DNA of 8,896 nucleotides from Pseudomonadota bacterium. Its GTDB lineage: Bacteria > Pseudomonadota > Gammaproteobacteria > UBA5335. Positions 1 through 8,078 of this stretch are shown here, in pieces (position 1 is the first letter of the stretch; the number at the start of each line of letters is the position of its first letter). The notes beneath the pieces are model-generated. The model searched no databases. It was not told where the DNA came from and saw nothing but the letters and a program-made list of their open reading frames with translations. The DNA is taken from NCBI GenBank assembly GCA_002862965.1, contig PKCW01000265.1:1-8896 (forward strand), written 5' to 3'. Both the position numbers and the translations under genes were made by a program.

Positions 1-517
1 CGAGGCGCAGCGTCAGCGCCAGCGCGGCATCCCCCAAGGTGCCCGAGACATAGACGCCGTCGCCCATCTGCGCGCCGTCCCGGCGCAGCGCCAGTCCCGT
101 GGGCACCGTGCCCAGCGCCTGCACGGTGAGGCTCAGCGGCCCTTGCGTGGTATCGCCGCCGATGAGTTCGATGCCGGCCGCATCCGCCAGCGCGAACAGG
201 CCGCCGGCAAAGGCGTCGAGCCAGTCGGGCTCGACGGCGGGCAGCGTGAGGGTGAGCGTGAACCAGGCGGGATCGGCCCCCATGGCGGCCAGATCGCTCA
301 AGTTGACGGCGAGCAGCTTGTGGCCCAGCGCTGCCGGGTCGTCGCCGGGCAGGAAGTGCGCGCCGCAGACCATCGTGTCGGTGGTTGCAACCAGGCAGCG
401 CCCGGGCGGAACGGTGAGCAGGGCGGCATCGTCGCCGATGCCCAGCACGGTATCGGCGCGGCGGGACGCGCGGGTGAAGTAGCGGTCGATGAGGGCGAAT
501 TCCGGCGTCGGCCGCAT
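1..517 (-). CDS. thiL: Thiamine-monophosphate kinase, N-terminal part (runs off left edge)
   Basis: ThiL phosphorylates thiamine monophosphate with ATP to give the cofactor thiamine diphosphate in the cytoplasm. The minus-strand frame gives 172 residues with no stop before the window ends; the family is usually about 320-330 residues, so roughly half is present. Visible family motifs are GIGDDAAL at residues 26-33 (metal/nucleotide-binding aspartates), ATTDTMV at about 44-50, VNLSDLAAMGA at 71-81, IGGDTTQGPLS at about 119-129 and VSGTLGDAA near 157-165. The ATG at 517-515 shares one base with the nusB stop (TGATG), which implies translational coupling. The nearest purine-rich Shine-Dalgarno-like stretch (GAGG) is about 12 nt upstream and weak. 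It is the last gene of the visible operon; a pgpA-type gene often follows thiL in related genomes but lies outside the window. One small oddity is TDTMVCGAHF, where the family more often has TDTLVxGxHF. Confidence 0.96.
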   Translation of the reverse strand, partial: MRPTPEFALIDRYFTRASRRADTVLGIGDDAALLTVPPGRCLVATTDTMVCGAHFLPGDDPAALGHKLLAVNLSDLAAMGADPAWFTLTLTLPAVEPDWLDAFAGGLFALADAAGIELIGGDTTQGPLSLTVQALGTVPTGLALRRDGAQMGDGVYVSGTLGDAALALTLRL

Positions 518-972
518 CAGCCGCGCTTGCCTCGTGCCGGTGCCGCCGCGGTTTCCATCGGGCGCAGCACGCGCGCAGCCTTGTCGAGCACGCTGTTGAC
601 GAAGGCGTGGCTTTGCGCCGAGCCGAACAGCTTGGCCAGCTCCACCATTTCGTTGAGCACGACGCGGTAGGGGATCTCGGGACACTCGGCCAGCTCGACC
701 AGACCCACTGTCAGCAGCGACTTCTCGACCGGGTCGAGCTGCCCCGGCGGGCGCGTGACCCAGCGCGCCATCAGCGTTTCCCAGCGCGCCGGATCGGCGA
801 TCGCCTTGTCCACCAGCGCCGTGAAATAGGCTAGGTCGAAGGGCGGCCCCTCGGCGTCCGCGAGAAAAGCCGCCAGCACCTCATGACTCGTGCCGCCGGC
901 GAGCTGCCACTGGTAGAGCGCCTGGAAGGCGTGGCGCCGCGCCTGGCTGCGCGGCTTGTTGCTCCGGCCCAC
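517..972 (-). CDS. nusB: Transcription antitermination factor NusB
   Basis: NusB pairs with NusE (ribosomal protein S10) on boxA RNA and helps RNA polymerase read through rRNA operons. The 151-residue all-alpha protein opens with the family signature SQARRHAFQALYQWQL (residues about 9-24) and carries the later conserved stretches VEKSLLTVGLVEL, PYRVVLNEMVELAKLFG and HAFVNSVLDKAAR. Length is slightly above the E. coli protein (139 residues) because of a basic N-terminal stretch and a short tail ending ARGKRG. The start is a GTG at 972-970, only three bases after the ribH stop; no ATG fits the frame near the conserved N-terminus. The upstream Shine-Dalgarno match is poor (a GGGG run within the end of ribH), so coupling to ribH translation is likely. 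Placement between ribH and thiL is the common proteobacterial order. Confidence 0.97.
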   Translation of the reverse strand: MGRSNKPRSQARRHAFQALYQWQLAGGTSHEVLAAFLADAEGPPFDLAYFTALVDKAIADPARWETLMARWVTRPPGQLDPVEKSLLTVGLVELAECPEIPYRVVLNEMVELAKLFGSAQSHAFVNSVLDKAARVLRPMETAAAPARGKRG

Positions 973-975
973 GAC

Positions 976-1452
976 TCAGGCCCCGAACGCGCGCAGCAGA
1001 TTGACCATTTCCAGCGCCGACAGCGCGGCTTCGGCGCCTTTGTTGCCGGCCTTGGTACCGGCCCGTTCGATGGCCTGCTCCAGGTTGTCCACGGTCAGCA
1101 CGCCGAAGGCCACCGGCAGCGCCGACTCGAGCGCGACCTGCGCCAGGCCCTTGGCGCACAGGCCGGCGACATGGTCGAAGTGCGGGGTTGCGCCGCGGAT
1201 GACCGCGCCGAGCGCGATCACGGCGTCGAAACGGCCGCTGCGTGCGGCGTGCTGGACCACGAGCGGCAGTTCGAAGGCGCCGGGCGCGCGGATCAGCGTC
1301 AACTGGTCGGCGCGGGCGCCGTGGCGCAGCAGGGTGTCCTCGGCGCCGCGCACCAGGGCGTCGACGATGAAGTCGTTGAAGCGTGCGGCCACCAGTGCGA
1401 AACGGGCGTCGCCCGCCACCAGCTTGCCTTCGATGAGGGTCGTTGCGGACAT
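976..1452 (-). CDS. ribH: 6,7-dimethyl-8-ribityllumazine synthase
   Basis: RibH condenses 5-amino-6-ribitylaminouracil with 3,4-dihydroxy-2-butanone 4-phosphate to lumazine, the penultimate riboflavin step. The 158-residue protein is the normal length for the subunit, which in this family assembles into pentamers or 60-mer capsids. Seen in sequence: [22 protein letters not shown] at residues 24-45 (F25 is the substrate-stacking aromatic position), APGAFELPL at 56-64, [15 protein letters not shown] at 81-95 with the catalytic histidine at H91, [17 protein letters not shown] and [11 protein letters not shown] for phosphate and ribityl binding. The ATG at 1452-1450 has a weak GGAA Shine-Dalgarno 7 nt upstream. 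The 38-nt gap to ribBA is the longest between genes of this operon. I see no terminator hairpin or riboswitch in that gap. Confidence 0.98.
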   Translation of the reverse strand: MSATTLIEGKLVAGDARFALVAARFNDFIVDALVRGAEDTLLRHGARADQLTLIRAPGAFELPLVVQHAARSGRFDAVIALGAVIRGATPHFDHVAGLCAKGLAQVALESALPVAFGVLTVDNLEQAIERAGTKAGNKGAEAALSALEMVNLLRAFGA

Positions 1453-1490
1453 GATTCGGTTCCGTGTTCAGGCTTGTGAAGGAGGATAGG

Positions 1491-2600
1491 TCACTCGGGC
1501 GCCACCACGTCCACCACCTCGAGGCCGAAGCCCGAGATGGCCTGGAAGCGGCGGGTCGAACTCAGCACGCGCATGCGGTGCACACCGAGATCCTTCAGGA
1601 TCTGGGCGCCGATGCCGTGGGTGCGCAGCACACCGCTGATGCCGGGGCGATGCGCAGGCGGGCGCACCGGCAGCCCGATGTCGCGCACCCGCTGCAACAG
1701 CGCGAACGGCGGCTCGGGTTTGCGCAGCACCACCAGCACGCCCTGTTCCTGCCGGCCCATGTAGGCGAGCGCCGCTTCCAGCGGCCAGCCGGCCTCGGGA
1801 TCATCCAGGGCGAGCTGGTCGGTGAGGATGTTCTCGACATGCACGCGCACCAGCACCGGCGCTGCGGGGTCGAGCGTGCCGCGCACCAGTGCGAAATGCA
1901 CGGCGCGGTCGAGCGCGTCCTCGTAGGCGAGGAGACGGAACTCGCCGTGGCGGGTGGTAAGGCGCGTTTCGGCGCTGCGCACGACGGTCTTTTCGGTTTC
2001 GAGGCGGTAGCGGATCAGGTCGGCGACGGTGCCGATCTTGAGGCCGTGTTCGGCGGCAAAGCGCTCCAGCTCGGGGCGCCGCGCCATGGTGCCGTCCTCG
2101 CTGAGGATTTCGACGATCACGGCCGCCGGTTCGAGGCCCGCCAGCCGGGCGAGATCGCAGCCGGCCTCGGTGTGTCCGGCGCGGGTCAGCACGCCGCCTT
2201 TCTGCGCCATCAGCGGGAAGATGTGGCCGGGGGTGACCAGATCGTCCGGCACGGCGTCGGCGCGCACGGCGGCCTGGATGGTGCGCGCCCGGTCGGCGGC
2301 CGAGATGCCGGTCGTCACCCCTTCGGCAGCCTCGATGGAGACCGTGAAGTTGGTGGCGTGTTTTTCATCCGTGGCGCTGACCATGAGCGGCAGGCGCAGC
2401 TGCTGGCAGCGTTCTGCGGTCAGGGTCAGGCAGATCAGGCCGCGGCCGTAGCGTGCCATGAAGTTGACGTCGTCCGCCCGGCAGTGGGCGGCGGCCATCA
2501 GCAGGTCGCCTTCGTTTTCCCGATCCTCGTCGTCCATCAGCACGACCATGCGGCCGCGGCGGATGTCTTCGATGATCTCCTCGGTGCTGTTCAGCGCCAT
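1491..2600 (-). CDS. ribBA: 3,4-dihydroxy-2-butanone 4-phosphate synthase with degenerate GTP cyclohydrolase II-like domain (RibBA/RibBX type)
   Basis: The N-terminal half (residues about 1-203 of 369) is a complete RibB domain that turns ribulose 5-phosphate into the four-carbon riboflavin precursor. It has DDEDRENEGDL at 23-33, GVTTGISAADR at 94-104, TPGHIFPL at 123-130, GGVLTRAGHTEA at 135-146 and EDGTMAR at 168-174. The C-terminal half follows the GTP cyclohydrolase II fold (RHGEFRLLAYED, PVLVRVH, THGIGAQILKDLGV at 327-340), but the three zinc cysteines are absent: the place of SECLTGD..RCDCG reads VENILTDQ..DDPEAG. The RQEGRGIGL loop reads RKPEPPFAL. I infer it makes no GTP cyclohydrolase product. 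Such RibB proteins with an inactive RibA-like tail are a known proteobacterial variant, ribBX. I chose ATG 2600: it starts the conserved domain, has GGAGAGG 9 nt upstream and lies 4 nt after the ribE stop. An ATG at 2630 would overlap ribE by 26 nt. Confidence 0.95.
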   Translation of the reverse strand: MALNSTEEIIEDIRRGRMVVLMDDEDRENEGDLLMAAAHCRADDVNFMARYGRGLICLTLTAERCQQLRLPLMVSATDEKHATNFTVSIEAAEGVTTGISAADRARTIQAAVRADAVPDDLVTPGHIFPLMAQKGGVLTRAGHTEAGCDLARLAGLEPAAVIVEILSEDGTMARRPELERFAAEHGLKIGTVADLIRYRLETEKTVVRSAETRLTTRHGEFRLLAYEDALDRAVHFALVRGTLDPAAPVLVRVHVENILTDQLALDDPEAGWPLEAALAYMGRQEQGVLVVLRKPEPPFALLQRVRDIGLPVRPPAHRPGISGVLRTHGIGAQILKDLGVHRMRVLSSTRRFQAISGFGLEVVDVVAPE

Positions 2601-2604
2601 GCGC

Positions 2605-3267
2605 TCATCCCTCTCCCGCAGGGGGTGCAAAGCCCTGCTGCGTTAACCATGATTCGGTGATGCGGGGTTCGCCGGCCGGATTCTGCATCAGCCGTTCCAG
2701 ATACCGCGCGAGCAGGTCCACCTCGAGATTCACCCGCTGGCCGGGCTGGTAGTGACCGAGCGTCGTGCGTTCGCGGGTGTGCGGAATGACGTTCACCTCG
2801 AACAGCGCGCCGGCGACGGTGTTGACGGTCAGGCTGATGCCGTCGATGCAGATCGAGCCCTTGGCCGCGATGTAGCGGGCGAGCGCGGTGGGGGCCTCGA
2901 AGCGCAGGCGAAAGGACCGCCCGTCGGGACGCTGGTCGATGAGCCGGCCGATGCCGTCGACATGCCCGCTGACCAGATGGCCGCCCAAGGGGTCGATGGG
3001 GCGCAGCGCCGGTTCCAGGTTGACCGGATCGCCGGGCCTGAGACCGCCCAGGGTCGTGCAGTCGAGCGTCTCGCGCGAGACATCGGCCCAGAAGCCATCC
3101 GCCGTGTAGGTGGTGGCGGTGAGGCAGGCGCCGTTGACGGCGATGCTGGCGCCGGGCGCCAGACCCGCAACGATGTCGGTGGCCCGCCCGATGCGCAGGC
3201 GCACATCGCCGCCCCGCGCTTCATGCTCGGCCAGCTCGCCGACGGACCTGATCAAACCCGTGAACAT
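2605..3267 (-). CDS. ribE: Riboflavin synthase, alpha-subunit type
   Basis: This enzyme dismutates two molecules of 6,7-dimethyl-8-ribityllumazine to riboflavin, the last step of the pathway (the gene is called ribE or ribC depending on species). The 220-residue protein, close to the usual 200-220, holds the two tandem lumazine-binding barrels. The first opens with MFTGLIRSVGEL and contains VNGACLT at about 43-49 and DVSRETL. The second begins at GGHLVSGHVDG (about 98-108), then has IDGISLTVN and IPHTRERTTLG. The duplicated motifs VNGACLT and IDGISLTVN are the matching positions of the two repeats. The ATG at 3267 lies one base after the ribD stop and has a perfect GGAGG 9 nt upstream. The tail after the second barrel (from about residue 200, ending PPAGEG) is not conserved in the family, as far as I can tell. 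The neighbour ribH supplies its substrate. Confidence 0.97.
   Translation of the reverse strand: MFTGLIRSVGELAEHEARGGDVRLRIGRATDIVAGLAPGASIAVNGACLTATTYTADGFWADVSRETLDCTTLGGLRPGDPVNLEPALRPIDPLGGHLVSGHVDGIGRLIDQRPDGRSFRLRFEAPTALARYIAAKGSICIDGISLTVNTVAGALFEVNVIPHTRERTTLGHYQPGQRVNLEVDLLARYLERLMQNPAGEPRITESWLTQQGFAPPAGEG
2610..2616 (-). promoter_or_regulatory. Ribosome binding site of ribBA
   Basis: GGAGAGG on the minus strand lies 9 nt before the ATG at 2600, within the last codons of ribE. It decides the start, since the in-frame ATG at 2630 lacks a comparable site. Confidence 0.7.
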
Positions 3268-3268
3268 C

Positions 3269-4399
3269 TCAAGGCGCCTCCGTTTCCTGTTGCACCGGCG
3301 CCGCCCGGACGCGCCAGTCCTCGCCCACCGCCCGCACCTCGAGGATGCGCAAGCGGATGCGTGCATCGAGTCCCACCCGGTCCGGCAGCTCGAACATGCC
3401 GCGGCCGCCGTTCCCGAGCACCGACGGCGCCAGATAGATCACCAGTTCATCGACCAGATGCGCCGCGAGGAATGCGCCGGCGAGCGTGGGTCCGGCTTCG
3501 ACCAGCACGTCGTTCACGCCCAAACCGGCCAGATGCGCGAGCGCCGCAGCCGGTCCGGCAGGCTCCGGCAGGGCGATCACCTCGGCGCCGGCGGCGCGCA
3601 GCACCTGCATGCGATCCGGCGCTGCGGATTCGGCCGTATACACGAGCAGCCGGCCGCCGGGACCGAACAGGCGCCCGCGCGGCGCGAGCCGCAGCCGGCG
3701 GTCCAGAACCGCTCGCAGCGGCTGATGCCAGGCGACCACCCGGCCGTCGGGCGCGATCCCGTGGCCGGGCAGCCGGACGTTCAGCGCCGGGTCATCGGCC
3801 AGCGCCGTGCCGCTGCCGGTCAGCACGGCGCCGCTGCGGGCGCGCAACTGCTGCACGTCGAGCCGCGCCTGCGCGCCGGTGATCCATTGGCTGGCGCCGT
3901 CTGCCGCGGCGGTGCGGCCGTCCAGGCTGGCGCCGAGCTTCAGCGTGACGCGCGGCCGGCCTTGCGTCATGCGCTGGATGTAGCCGGGGTTCAGCGCCCG
4001 CGCCGCAGCCGTGCCGACGTCTTCGGTGAGCGCGATGCCGGCGGCGCGGAGCTGCGCATGGCCACGGCCGCGCACCAGGGGATTGGGATCTTCCATGGCG
4101 GTGACGACGCGCGTCACTCCCGCGGCGATCAGGGCCTCGCTGCACGGCGCGGTGCGGCCGTGATGGCTGCAGGGTTCGAGCGTCACATAGGCCGTCGCGC
4201 CCTTGGCCCGGACGCCGGCCTGCTGCAGGGCATGGACCTCCGCATGCGGCTCGCCGGCGCGCATGTGCCAGCCTTCTCCGACGACCTGACCGCCCGCCAC
4301 CAGCACGCAGCCGACGCGCGGATTGGGCTGGGTGGTCGCCATGCCCCGCTCGGCGAGACGCAGGGCGCGGGCCATGTAGCGGGCGTCCTCGGCGTGCAT
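3269..4399 (-). CDS. ribD: Bifunctional diaminohydroxyphosphoribosylaminopyrimidine deaminase / 5-amino-6-(5-phosphoribosylamino)uracil reductase
   Basis: RibD carries out the second and third steps of riboflavin synthesis: deamination of the pyrimidine ring and NADPH-dependent reduction of the ribose. The 376-residue protein has both domains in the usual order. The N-terminal deaminase (about 1-145) shows QPNPRVGCV at 24-32, the zinc/catalytic HAE at 52-54 and PCSHHGRTAPC at 76-86, so zinc ligands H52, C77 and C86 and the proton-shuttle E54 are all present. The reductase (about 150-370) shows VTLKLGASLDGRTA, SQWITG, AVLTGSGTALADDP and near its end VEAGPTLAGAFL. The ATG at 4399 shares one base with the nrdR stop (TGATG) and is preceded by GAGGAA 8 nt upstream. 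Nothing looks damaged. The conserved N-terminus (DARYMARALRLAERG) starts right at this ATG, so longer upstream frames are spurious. Confidence 0.97.
   Translation of the reverse strand: MHAEDARYMARALRLAERGMATTQPNPRVGCVLVAGGQVVGEGWHMRAGEPHAEVHALQQAGVRAKGATAYVTLEPCSHHGRTAPCSEALIAAGVTRVVTAMEDPNPLVRGRGHAQLRAAGIALTEDVGTAAARALNPGYIQRMTQGRPRVTLKLGASLDGRTAAADGASQWITGAQARLDVQQLRARSGAVLTGSGTALADDPALNVRLPGHGIAPDGRVVAWHQPLRAVLDRRLRLAPRGRLFGPGGRLLVYTAESAAPDRMQVLRAAGAEVIALPEPAGPAAALAHLAGLGVNDVLVEAGPTLAGAFLAAHLVDELVIYLAPSVLGNGGRGMFELPDRVGLDARIRLRILEVRAVGEDWRVRAAPVQQETEAP
3277..3281 (-). promoter_or_regulatory. Ribosome binding site of ribE
   Basis: A perfect GGAGG (minus strand) stands 9 nt before the ATG at 3267. 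It supports that start over any upstream in-frame start, all of which would lie deep inside ribD. Confidence 0.8.
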
Positions 4400-4926
4400 C
4401 AGGAGGCTTCCTCGCCGTCGGCCGCGCCGGGCAGCAGGGACAGCTGATGTTTCCGGTCGGTGCTGCCGGGCGCCACGGCCTCCTGCAGCCGCTCCACTTC
4501 CTCGCGAAAGGCGTTCACGTCCTGAAAGCTGCGATAGACCGAAGCGAAGCGCACATAGGCGACCTGATCCAGCTCGCGCAGTTCTTCCATCACCCACTCG
4601 CCGATGCGCCGCGCGGGCACTTCGCGCTCGCCGGTGGCCCGGAGGCGGCGCAGGATGTGCCCCACCGCCGATTCCACGGCCTCGGCGGCCACGGGGCGCT
4701 TTTCGAGCGCGCGCAGAAGGCCGCTGCGCAGCTTGTCCTCGTGGAAGGGCTCGCGCGTCCCATCGCGCTTGACCACCCGCGGCAGGACCAGCTCGGCCCG
4801 CTCGAAGGTGGTGAAGCGTTCGCCGCACGTCGGGCACTCACGCCGCCGGCGCACCTGCGCGCCGTCCTCGGCGAGGCGGGAGTCCACCACGCGGGTATCG
4901 GCCGCGCCGCAGAACGGGCAGTGCAT
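4399..4926 (-). CDS. nrdR: Transcriptional repressor NrdR
   Basis: NrdR is a nucleotide-sensing repressor of ribonucleotide reductase genes; it binds paired NrdR boxes at nrd promoters when its ATP-cone holds dATP. The N-terminus MHCPFC...CPTC forms a zinc ribbon with cysteines at 3, 6, 31 and 34, with the basic run VRRRREC between them. The ATP-cone follows at about 47-139, starting [18 protein letters not shown]. The protein has 175 residues against about 150 in E. coli; the excess is a C-terminal tail of about 25 residues (ending ..[10 protein letters not shown]) that I cannot assign. I chose the ATG at 4926 because the zinc ribbon begins at residue 3; it lies 14 nt after the glyA stop, with only a weak Shine-Dalgarno. 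No nrd gene or NrdR box is in this window, so its targets lie elsewhere. The glyA-nrdR-ribD order is common in Proteobacteria. Confidence 0.97.
   Translation of the reverse strand: MHCPFCGAADTRVVDSRLAEDGAQVRRRRECPTCGERFTTFERAELVLPRVVKRDGTREPFHEDKLRSGLLRALEKRPVAAEAVESAVGHILRRLRATGEREVPARRIGEWVMEELRELDQVAYVRFASVYRSFQDVNAFREEVERLQEAVAPGSTDRKHQLSLLPGAADGEEAS
4408..4413 (-). promoter_or_regulatory. Ribosome binding site of ribD
   Basis: GAGGAA on the minus strand ends 8 nt before the ATG at 4399. It is embedded in the last codons of nrdR (EEAS tail), so ribD can be translated by coupled or fresh initiation. Confidence 0.65.
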
Positions 4927-4940
4927 GGACGGACCGCGCG

Positions 4941-6197
4941 TCAGCCGGCCGCGTAGACCGGCAGACGCCGGCAGACGGCCAGCACCTCGCCCTTGACCCG
5001 CTCGATCACGGCGGGATCGGACGGGTGGTCGAGCACATCGGCGATCCACTCGCCCAGCGCCCGGGTCTCGGTGACGCCGAAGCCGCGGGTGGTGATGGCG
5101 GGGGTGCCCAGCCGGACGCCGCTGGTGACGAAGGGTGAGCGCGGGTCGCCGGGCACGGCGTTCTTGTTGACCGTGATGTTGGCGGCGCCGAGGGCCGCTT
5201 CGGCGTCCTTGCCGGTCAGTTCGCGGCCGATCAGGTCCACCAGCATGAGGTGGTTGTCGGTGCCGCCCGAGACGATCCGGTAGCCGCGGGCCATGAGCGC
5301 CGCGGCCAGGGCGCGGGCGTTGTCGACGACCTGTTGCTGGTAGGCCGCGAAGTCCGGCTGCAGCGCTTCCTTGAACGCCACGGCCTTGGCCGCGATGACG
5401 TGCATCAGGGGGCCACCCTGGATGCCCGGAAAGACGATGCTGTTCAGCTTCTTTTCGATTTCCGCATTGGGGCGCGCCAGGATCAGGCCGCCGCGCGGGC
5501 CGCGCAGGGTCTTGTGCGTGGTGGTCGTCGTCACGTCCGCGAACGGCACCGGATTGGGATAGACCCCGGCGGCAACGAGGCCGGCCACGTGCGCCATGTC
5601 GACCAGCAGATAAGCCCCGACCTCGTCGGCGATGGCGCGGAAGCGCGCCCAGTCCACCACGCGCGAGTAGGCCGAGAACCCGGCCACGATCAGGCGCGGA
5701 CGGTGCTCGCGCGCCAGTGATTCCATCTGCGCGTAATCGATCAGGCCCTCGGCATCGACGCCGTATTGGACGGCGTGGTAGATCTTGCCGGAGAAATTGA
5801 CCGAGGCGCCGTGGGTCAGGTGGCCGCCATGGGCCAGCGACATGCCCAGCACGGTGTCGCCCGGCTGCAGCAGCGCCATGTACACCGCCTGGTTGGCCTG
5901 CGAGCCTGAGTGCGGCTGCACATTGGCATAGCTCGCGCCGAACAGCGCGCAGGCCCGCTCGATCGCCAGCCGTTCGGCCACGTCCACGTATTCGCAGCCG
6001 CCGTAGTAGCGCTTGCCCGGGTAGCCTTCGGCATACTTGTTGGTGAGCACCGAGCCCTGCGCCTCCAGCACGCGCGGGCTGGCATAGTTTTCCGAGGCGA
6101 TGAGCTCGAGGTGTTCTTCCTGACGGCGTGCTTCGGCGGTCATGGCGGCCTGCAGTTCGTCATCGAACCCGGCGATCCGCATGCTGGGGCTGAACAT
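4941..6197 (-). CDS. glyA: Serine hydroxymethyltransferase
   Basis: GlyA is a PLP enzyme of the cytoplasm that converts serine and tetrahydrofolate to glycine and 5,10-methylene-tetrahydrofolate, the main source of one-carbon units. The protein has 418 residues (E. coli 417) and is highly conserved throughout: [13 protein letters not shown] at 29-41, [15 protein letters not shown] at 53-67, [11 protein letters not shown] at 92-102, [20 protein letters not shown], and [15 protein letters not shown] with the PLP-binding lysine at about residue 229. The start at 6197 is supported by AAGGAG 10 nt upstream; the ATG at 6182 (MRIAGF) would leave that site about 25 nt away. An in-frame extension up to 6335 is low-complexity and overlaps the promoter and ettA, so it is not credible. 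It is the first gene of the operon, and its promoter probably drives the downstream rib genes too. Confidence 0.98.
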   Translation of the reverse strand: MFSPSMRIAGFDDELQAAMTAEARRQEEHLELIASENYASPRVLEAQGSVLTNKYAEGYPGKRYYGGCEYVDVAERLAIERACALFGASYANVQPHSGSQANQAVYMALLQPGDTVLGMSLAHGGHLTHGASVNFSGKIYHAVQYGVDAEGLIDYAQMESLAREHRPRLIVAGFSAYSRVVDWARFRAIADEVGAYLLVDMAHVAGLVAAGVYPNPVPFADVTTTTTHKTLRGPRGGLILARPNAEIEKKLNSIVFPGIQGGPLMHVIAAKAVAFKEALQPDFAAYQQQVVDNARALAAALMARGYRIVSGGTDNHLMLVDLIGRELTGKDAEAALGAANITVNKNAVPGDPRSPFVTSGVRLGTPAITTRGFGVTETRALGEWIADVLDHPSDPAVIERVKGEVLAVCRRLPVYAAG

Positions 6198-6207
6198 GGC
6201 GGGACGA

Positions 6208-6213
6208 CTCCTT
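6208..6213 (-). promoter_or_regulatory. Ribosome binding site of glyA
   Basis: AAGGAG on the minus strand, 10 nt before the ATG at 6197. It decides between the two candidate ATGs at 6197 and 6182. Confidence 0.75.
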
Positions 6214-6244
6214 GACAAGATGGGCGGGGGCGGGAAAACGGCGT

Positions 6245-6273
6245 ATTGTACCCGATCCGCACCGCCCGCTTGC
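6245..6273 (-). promoter_or_regulatory. Putative sigma-70 promoter of the glyA-nrdR-rib-nusB-thiL operon
   Basis: On the minus strand TACAAT (6250 down to 6245) matches five of six bases of the TATAAT -10 consensus and sits in an otherwise GC-rich stretch. Seventeen bases further upstream the -35 position reads GCAAGC (6273-6268), a poor match, so a factor or extended contacts may be needed. Transcription would start near 6238 and leave a leader of about 40 nt before glyA. That leader is too short to hold an FMN riboswitch, and I recognise no other regulatory RNA in it. Confidence 0.45.
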
Positions 6274-6309
6274 CGTCCGCCACGCCGTTCCAGACATCGG
6301 CGCCCATTC

Positions 6310-6314
6310 AGGAA
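6310..6314 (+). promoter_or_regulatory. Ribosome binding site of ettA
   Basis: AGGAA on the plus strand lies 7 nt before the ATG at 6322. It supports the short start that matches the E. coli EttA N-terminus, against an open frame that continues upstream into glyA. Confidence 0.7.
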
Positions 6315-6321
6315 CCCGTTC

Positions 6322-7989
<1,668 letters not shown>

Positions 7990-7993
7990 GGTT

Positions 7994-8032
7994 GGGGGCG
8001 GGCGCCGGCGAGCCAGCCGTCGCCTGCCTCCC
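7994..8032 (+). other. Possible GC-rich hairpin between ettA and dedA
   Basis: Five bases after the ettA stop, GGGGGCGGGCG (7994-8004) can pair with CGCCTGCCTCCC (8021-8032). The pairing has one G-U pair and one bulged T, around a 16-nt loop that contains a further small GGCGA/TCGCC stem. No T-run follows, so it is not a textbook intrinsic terminator. It could stabilise the ettA mRNA 3' end or slow read-through into dedA. In DNA this rich in G and C such stems also arise by chance. Confidence 0.25.
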
Positions 8033-8078
8033 GCGATCTGCACGCCGGGTTCCATGACCCACAGAGCGGGGCGCTGCC

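Noticed and set aside
3110..4447. Long plus-strand open frame (445 codons) and several others antisense to ribD, ribE and ribBA
   Set aside because: Antisense to genes with intact family motifs. The predicted proteins are rich in R, A, G and H with no recognisable domain; such frames are expected opposite GC-rich genes because stops are rare.
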